Of a DNA stretch of 19,691 nt, positions 15,425 to 19,691 are shown one piece after another (the first letter of the stretch is position 1; every line of letters begins with the position of its first letter). The notes beneath the pieces are model-generated. The model saw only the letters and a program-made list of their open reading frames with translations. It was not told where the DNA came from and did no database searches. The stretch lies in contig JBBRNO010000129.1 of the NCBI GenBank assembly GCA_038230275.1, positions 1 through 19,691 of the forward strand. The letters run 5' to 3'. The stretch is from JANXXV01 sp038230275. Lineage in GTDB: Bacteria > Acidobacteriota > Terriglobia > Bryobacterales > Bryobacteraceae. Both the position numbers and the translations under genes were made by a program.

Positions 15425-15479
15425 CATTGCAGGAACAGTCGCGGAAGATTCATCGAACAGTCATCCAACCGTCATGGCG
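15425..15479 (+). promoter_or_regulatory. PhoB-box-like array of 11-bp direct repeats upstream of the TonB-dependent receptor
   Basis: Five consecutive 11-base units: CATTGCAGGAA (15425), CAGTCGCGGAA (15436), GATTCATCGAA (15447), CAGTCATCCAA (15458), CCGTCATGGCG (15469). The last two form CAGTCAT-CCAA-CCGTCAT, the 7+4+7 layout of an E. coli Pho box (CTGTCAT, four bases, CTGTCAT), matching 12 of 14 core bases. A weak -10-like TAGGCT begins at 15487, 11 bp past the second half-site, close to the spacing in PhoB-activated promoters. The array is in the divergent region shared with the CsgG-like gene, so either gene could be the target. The window encodes a PhoB-like regulator with a near-identical recognition helix. 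Function is inferred. Confidence 0.5.
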
Positions 15480-15496
15480 TGGTGGGTAGGCTGTAA

Positions 15497-18400
15497 ATGA
15501 TGAATATAAAGTCCTATTTGAGAATCTTGTCCAGCGTGTTTCTGATGTCTGTTTCGGCGCTGGCGCAAACCGATAGCGCCCGCATCGTAGGCTTGGTGAC
15601 CGATGTCACCGGCGCTGTCCTTGGCGGGGCTACGATCACCGTGAAGAGCGAGAAAACCGGCGATGAGCGAAAAGTTACGTCCAACGAACAGGGGTATTAT
15701 TCGGTCCCGTACCTGTTGCCGGCCGCTTATACGGTGACTGGGAAAACCAATGACCTGGGTCCTTCGGTCACCAACAACATCAACGTGTCGGTAGGACAGG
15801 AGCGTACGCTGAACCTGATTCTGCAACCGTCAACCATGGTGCAAACCGTCAATGTCTCGGGCGGCGAATTGACAGTGATCGATACGAGTTCGGCGCGAAT
15901 TGGCGCCAATGTGAATGAACGCGAAGTGGCGAATCTGCCGATCAACGGGCGGCAAGTATCGCAGCTATACCTGTTGGTGCCAGGCGCGCAGACGGCGGGC
16001 AGCGGATCGTTCGACAATATCCGGTTCAGCGGAAGGGCCAACCAGCAGAATGTAATCCGGTATGACGGGGTGGAGGGAAGCTCCGTAATCGATTCCTCAC
16101 CCGGCAATCTGAACGGTGAGACATCCACCGGATTTCGGTTGCAATCGAGCCTGGAGAACATTCAGGAGTTTCGAGTGGAATCGAGCAACTATCCGGCCGA
16201 ATATGGAACAGGTACGGGTGGGCAGGTGAGTGTTGTTACGAAATCGGGTGGCAACCAGATTCGAGGTTCGCTGTTTGAGTATGTTCGTAACAACTCATTC
16301 GATGCACGCAACTTTTTCGATACAAAGAAGTCGCCGCTGCGTTTGAATCAGTTCGGCGGATCGGTTGGCGGCCCGATTATCAAGGAGAAATTGTTCTTCT
16401 TTGCCAGCTACGAAGGATTGCAGCAGCGGGCGGGCGTAAATCTGATTGGCACGGTTCCCAGTGCGTCAGCAAGATTGCGCGCGGTACCGTCCATTGCGTC
16501 TATCGTCAATGCTTTTCCGAAGGGACAGACCACAACATCAAACCCGGATCTGGACGTAGCGCAGACGAACGCCGCTACCTCTTTGAGTGAGAACTATGGC
16601 AGTATCCGGCTGGATTACCGGTTCAACGATAAGTTCACACTCTATGGGCGTTACTTCCGGGATCAGGGTGAATCGACTTCTCCCATTGAAGCCACTTCGG
16701 TAGCGGGCAGCTTGTATTCGATCACTGCCGTTCCGCAGAACGGGCTGGTGAACTTGCAACAGATATTGACGCCTTCGGTGATCAACGAGACAAAGTTTGG
16801 CTTCAACGGATCAAAGACGAGAGCCTCTGGATTCGCACCTGCCCTTCCGGGGATTGCCGACGCTTCGGCGATTTCGATTGACTTCACGGGGAATGCGACG
16901 ATTCCGGGAATCGGCGGGCAGATCAGCTCAGCCGGGGCATCGCGGCTGGGTGGACTGGTGCGGTCCAACAGCACGCAGAATGGACGCGGCCAGCCGTACA
17001 CGAACTACACGCTGACGTTTGCCGACAACCTGACTTACATTCGGGCCGCACATACTTTCAAGTTCGGCGGAGAAGTGCGGCCTCTTCGCCTTTATACAGA
17101 TCGACTGGGGGGGGCTACTTACACGTTCGCGAATCTTACGGACCTTTTGGCGAACCGCCCCACGTCGGTTGGGTTTCTGGGCGATGTGAGTGCGCCAAGT
17201 CCGTTCAACGGCGGCGCGACGGGAAACCGTAAGGGGAAACAATATTTTCTGATCGGCTACGCGCAAGACGAGTGGAAGCTACGGCGGAACGTGACAATGA
17301 GCTACGGCCTGCGGTACGAATATTACTCGGTGATGCGGGAAGACAGGAACCTGGCGGTGCTGCTGGATGCCGATAGCGGACAACTGCTGGACCCGAAGAC
17401 GCACGACTTCTACAAGAGTTCGAAGCTGAATTTCGGGCCGCGGCTGGCATTCAGCTGGTCGCCGGAAAAGATGAATGGCAAGACGGTGTTTCGGATCGGC
17501 TCCGGATACTATTTTGGGCCGGGACAGACGGAAGACCTAATTCAGCCGATTGAGAGTGATCGTGTGAGCAAGACGCTGACGGGCGCGGCGGCTGTATTCC
17601 CGGTAGATACCGCTCAGATTATTAAGTCGTACGACATCAACGATCCGAACCTTGGTTTCCAGCCGAGGTCTTATTCGACCACTGGATACAGGGTGCCGGA
17701 GAAGATTCTTTCGTACACCGCGTCCATGCAGCAGGAGTTGCCCGGCAACACCGTGTTGACGGTAGCCTACGTGGGAAGCCAAGGACGCAACCTGTTCATC
17801 CGTGGTTGGACGAACCGGATTATCGGCGTGACGATGAACCCAACGACAGGCGCGGGCATCGATATCCGGCAGTTCGGCAATCGCTTCGCTCAGATGGATT
17901 ATAAGAGCAGCGGTGGAACCGACCACTACGATTCGATGCAGACAACCGTGAACAGAAGATTCAGCAAGGGACTGACGCTTGGTTCGCAGTGGACGTGGTC
18001 GCATAGCTTGGGAAACAGCGGTGGATCGAACGAAGCGAATACGACGCAGGATCCGACGAACTTCGAGCTGGACCGTGGGAACAACAACTTCGACGTACGG
18101 CATAGCGTGAACGTGAGCGCACTATATGAGGTACCGTTTGGATCGGGCCGCAAATATGGCGCGGACTCGAACAAGTTTGTAAAAAGCGTATTGGGCGGCT
18201 GGCAGATGGGCGGGCTTTGGAATGGACGGACGGGATTGCCGTTTGAAGTTCGGGTAACGCGACCGGATATTGTGTACAGGGACACGCGGAACAACACCTT
18301 CGTTGCCAATCCGATTCTGGTGAATGGCGCCGCAGTTACGGTTCCGGTGATCAATGTTCCGGGTGGCGGAAACTTCCGCAATTTCCGCAGGCCGAATGTG

Positions 18401-18814
18401 GTTGCTGGTGTGAATCCCTTGATAGTAGGGGTTGATAAACGGTTCTATCTAAATCCCGCGGCGTTTTCGATTCCGGCACCGGGGACTTTTGGAAACATGG
18501 GACGCAACGCCATTCACGGGCCGGGGCTTTCCCAGGTGGATTTCACGGTGCAGAAGCAGTTCCCGATTAGCGAGCGGGTGAACTTGGAATTTCGCGCGGA
18601 AGTTTACAACATTTTTAACCGAACGAACTTCTCAAATCCGCCGTCGCAGCTGAATCAATCGTTGGGAACGGGCACCAACCAGTTGCAACCGAATCAGCCG
18701 TTCAGTTCAGGATCGGCAGGTGGAGCGTTTGGTGTGTATAGCTCGACTGTAGAGCGCGCGGTGGGACTGGGTGCGTCACGTCAGGCCCAGTTCTCTTTGC
18801 GGCTGATCTTTTAA
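15497..18814 (+). CDS. TonB-dependent receptor with N-terminal carboxypeptidase-regulatory domain (Oar-like)
   Basis: An outer-membrane receptor of 1105 residues. A signal peptide ends near SALAQ (~24). A carboxypeptidase-regulatory-like domain spans ~27-110 (GLVTDVTGAVLGGATITV, GYYSVPYLLPAAYTV). The plug follows with NLPINGRQVSQLYLLVPG (~146-163), IRFSGRANQQNVIRYDGV and GGQVSVVTKSGGNQIRGSLFEYVRN spread over ~174-265. The rest is a long beta-barrel with plug-distal motifs such as NQFGGSVGGPI and RKYFLIGYAQDEWKLR-type strands, ending in the aromatic terminus SLRLIF. Oar-like receptors are abundant in Solibacter relatives and are thought to import oligomers, but the ligand is unknown. The ATG at 15497 is followed at once by a second ATG. 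A G8 tract lies at 17107-17114. Transcription ends at 18836-18870. Confidence 0.93.
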   Translation: MMNIKSYLRILSSVFLMSVSALAQTDSARIVGLVTDVTGAVLGGATITVKSEKTGDERKVTSNEQGYYSVPYLLPAAYTVTGKTNDLGPSVTNNINVSVGQERTLNLILQPSTMVQTVNVSGGELTVIDTSSARIGANVNEREVANLPINGRQVSQLYLLVPGAQTAGSGSFDNIRFSGRANQQNVIRYDGVEGSSVIDSSPGNLNGETSTGFRLQSSLENIQEFRVESSNYPAEYGTGTGGQVSVVTKSGGNQIRGSLFEYVRNNSFDARNFFDTKKSPLRLNQFGGSVGGPIIKEKLFFFASYEGLQQRAGVNLIGTVPSASARLRAVPSIASIVNAFPKGQTTTSNPDLDVAQTNAATSLSENYGSIRLDYRFNDKFTLYGRYFRDQGESTSPIEATSVAGSLYSITAVPQNGLVNLQQILTPSVINETKFGFNGSKTRASGFAPALPGIADASAISIDFTGNATIPGIGGQISSAGASRLGGLVRSNSTQNGRGQPYTNYTLTFADNLTYIRAAHTFKFGGEVRPLRLYTDRLGGATYTFANLTDLLANRPTSVGFLGDVSAPSPFNGGATGNRKGKQYFLIGYAQDEWKLRRNVTMSYGLRYEYYSVMREDRNLAVLLDADSGQLLDPKTHDFYKSSKLNFGPRLAFSWSPEKMNGKTVFRIGSGYYFGPGQTEDLIQPIESDRVSKTLTGAAAVFPVDTAQIIKSYDINDPNLGFQPRSYSTTGYRVPEKILSYTASMQQELPGNTVLTVAYVGSQGRNLFIRGWTNRIIGVTMNPTTGAGIDIRQFGNRFAQMDYKSSGGTDHYDSMQTTVNRRFSKGLTLGSQWTWSHSLGNSGGSNEANTTQDPTNFELDRGNNNFDVRHSVNVSALYEVPFGSGRKYGADSNKFVKSVLGGWQMGGLWNGRTGLPFEVRVTRPDIVYRDTRNNTFVANPILVNGAAVTVPVINVPGGGNFRNFRRPNVVAGVNPLIVGVDKRFYLNPAAFSIPAPGTFGNMGRNAIHGPGLSQVDFTVQKQFPISERVNLEFRAEVYNIFNRTNFSNPPSQLNQSLGTGTNQLQPNQPFSSGSAGGAFGVYSSTVERAVGLGASRQAQFSLRLIF

Positions 18815-18835
18815 GGCTGAGGTAATTGCTTGGAT

Positions 18836-18870
18836 GAGGCCTGCGGTAGCTCCGCGGGCCTCTTTTTTTT
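18836..18870 (+). terminator. Intrinsic terminator after the TonB-dependent receptor
   Basis: GAGGCCTGCGG / CCGCGGGCCTC form an 11-bp stem with one U-G pair and a TAGCT loop (18836-18862), followed by eight T residues (18863-18870). It begins 21 nt after the receptor stop codon. Confidence 0.95.
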
Positions 18871-18887
18871 GGAGAGGCGATTCAGGC

Positions 18888-19551
18888 TAGAGCATTTTCA
18901 AGATAATTATAAACCATAGCCGCAGTGGCGGAAGTGGGCTTGAATGTTCTGAGGAGAGACGACGTTTCAAGGAGCCGGCCGAGCCTTGAGAGTTCACAAT
19001 CGCTGCTTGACTGGAAACCAGCATTTTTTGATGGGATTGAAGTCGGGTGAAGAGGGCGGCAGATAGCGTAGTTCAGCCCCGGCGGCTTGGATGCTGGCTC
19101 GCATGCCAGCGACCTTGTGCGCGGACAGGTTATCGATAAATACAACGGCCACCGGGCCGAAGTCGGGGACACAGCACTTGCTCCTGGTAGCCTCGCTCAT
19201 CATGGTGGCGGCCCATCCGGAAGTACGAATCGCTCCCAAAATTGTGAGGGTGCGCCAATGGCCGCCGGGCGTTCCTTCTCGCACACGCGCTCCTCTCAAA
19301 CGGCGCCCATAGCACCGGGGCATCTCCCTCATTACGCCACTTTCGTCCAGAAACATCAGCCTTTCCGGGTCGATCCGGCCCGTTTCCTTTTGCCACTGAC
19401 TGCGGCCGATCTGACCGTCTGCCGTGTCTGGTTCGGCGGCGGGGAGCGACTTCTTTTCAGCCGCAGTTCCATCGCCGGCGACGCGTTCCACACCTGGGTG
19501 AGCCCACTTGAATCTGCCGCCCGGCCAGCCCCTGCTGGAGTTCAGCTAGCG
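18888..19551 (-). mobile_element. Degenerate IS630-family insertion sequence (partial)
   Basis: This span holds the broken IS630-type transposase described separately. The left limit is proposed at the TA of 18888-18889, because IS630 elements insert at TA and the AT-rich stretch TAGAGCATTTTCAAGATAAT just inside fits an IS end; that is inference. On the right, transposase homology stops at about 19552, exactly where a palindromic MITE-like element begins. No terminal inverted repeat pair could be confirmed within the window. Confidence 0.6.
18907..19551 (-). pseudogene. IS630-family transposase, multiply broken
   Basis: A DDE transposase remnant read right to left. TLAELQQGLAGRQIQV lies at ~19505-19552. 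A frameshift near 19500-19505 leads to HPGVERV and KKSLPAAEPD, then IDPERLMFLDESG with the first catalytic Asp, and GGHWRTLTILGAI. A short segment near 19140-19190 only makes sense in another frame (EQVLCPRLRPG), so two compensating frameshifts flank it. Then come VFIDNLSAHK with the second Asp and YLPPSSPDFNPIKKCW. The third catalytic residue should be Glu in NPIE but is Lys (AAA, 19027-19029). Two in-frame TGA stops follow (18994-18996 and 18967-18969), and the frame then resumes to the family C-terminus HFRHCGYGL, with its own TAA at 18907. The N-terminal HTH part is missing from the window. It cannot encode an active enzyme. Confidence 0.9.
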
Positions 19552-19580
19552 TAGTGTCCGCGAATTGGGTGGACACTACG
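19550..19580. repeat. Perfect 10-bp palindrome at the edge of the MITE-like element
   Basis: CGTAGTGTCC (19550-19559) and GGACACTACG (19571-19580) are exact reverse complements around an 11-base spacer. The core GTGTCC-N11-GGACAC recurs at 19671-19691, where the final AC would fall just past the window end. Confidence 0.9.
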
Positions 19581-19691
19581 GGAAACCGCTCCTTGACAGT
19601 CGCGGCTCGGAAACTACTGTTGCAGCAACGAGTTGGAGACCGAGCCGCGCGCGTGAGCAAGCCGTTTCTTGTGTCCAGTTATTTGTCGGAC
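19552..19691. mobile_element. Putative palindromic MITE-like element (runs to the right edge)
   Basis: About 140 bp without a recognisable gene. Both ends carry the same design, GTGTCC-N11-GGACAC: left at 19554-19576, right at 19671 to the window end (GTGTCC-N11-GGAC). Read inward, the two ends align as imperfect terminal inverted repeats (GTCCGnnAAnT...TGGACAC), followed on both sides by GAAAC (19582-19586 and, inverted, 19664-19668). A strong hairpin fills the centre. The element starts at a TA exactly where IS630 transposase homology stops, which suggests insertion into that gene. Its mover is unknown, and the right end is cut by the window. Confidence 0.45.
19601..19649. repeat. Central hairpin of the MITE-like element
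   Basis: CGCGGCTCGG (19601-19610) pairs perfectly with CCGAGCCGCG (19640-19649). Nested inside are AACT/AGTT (19612-19615, 19631-19634) and GTTGC/GCAAC around a single A (19619-19629). The whole 49-base stretch can fold into one interrupted stem-loop. Confidence 0.85.

Noticed and set aside
19457..19660. A 67-codon minus-strand ORF at the right edge taken as a separate gene
   Set aside because: Its middle part is transposase sequence in a shifted frame and its start lies in the palindromic element, so it is a chance read-through of a pseudogene junction.

Overview
The window looks like chromosomal DNA from an acidobacterium of the Bryobacterales (Solibacter-like) group. Three things point there: a secreted propeller protein ending in the TIGR03437 domain, which is characteristic of Solibacter; a very large carboxypeptidase-regulatory-domain/TonB-dependent (Oar-like) receptor; and a Tat-exported enolase-superfamily enzyme. 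No rRNA, tRNA, CRISPR array or phage module is visible. Gene density is high and most genes are intact.

Layout. (1) 1-162 is a 13-bp tandem repeat array running off the left edge. (2) 169-5008, minus strand, is a tight operon: phosphoketolase (xfp), acetate kinase (ackA), then an exported SGNH hydrolase. Xfp splits sugar phosphates to acetyl phosphate and AckA turns that into acetate plus ATP. (3) 5184-5956, plus strand, is a two-gene unit joined by an ATGA overlap: a divergent P-II-like protein and a DinB-fold protein. The region between xfp and the P-II-like gene holds an 11-bp-phased repeat. (4) 5951-10853, minus strand, reads as esterase, sensor kinase (TTG start), PhoB-like response regulator, TIGR03437 propeller protein. 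The esterase signal peptide seems to carry a 1-nt frameshift. (5) 11067-12341, plus strand, is a Tat-exported mandelate racemase/muconate lactonizing enzyme-family protein. It converges on a TrpB2-type tryptophan synthase beta chain (12398-13753, minus) across a perfect hairpin terminator. (6) 13887-14381, plus strand, is a small DUF4440/SnoaL-like lipoprotein. (7) 14416-15378, minus strand, is a CsgG-family protein, divergent from the 1105-residue TonB-dependent receptor (15497-18814, plus), which ends at a textbook intrinsic terminator. (8) 18888 to the right edge is a decayed IS630-family element, apparently interrupted by a palindromic MITE-like element that reaches the window end.

The most interesting signals are not genes. 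The receptor is preceded by four to five 11-bp direct repeats that match the geometry and core of a PhoB box. A two-unit 11-bp repeat lies between the sensor kinase and the PhoB-like regulator. Together they suggest that the local two-component system controls the receptor and itself. This is a hypothesis from sequence only. Also notable are the P-II-like protein that has lost most ATP-site residues but keeps Tyr51, and the nested mobile-element remnant at the right edge.
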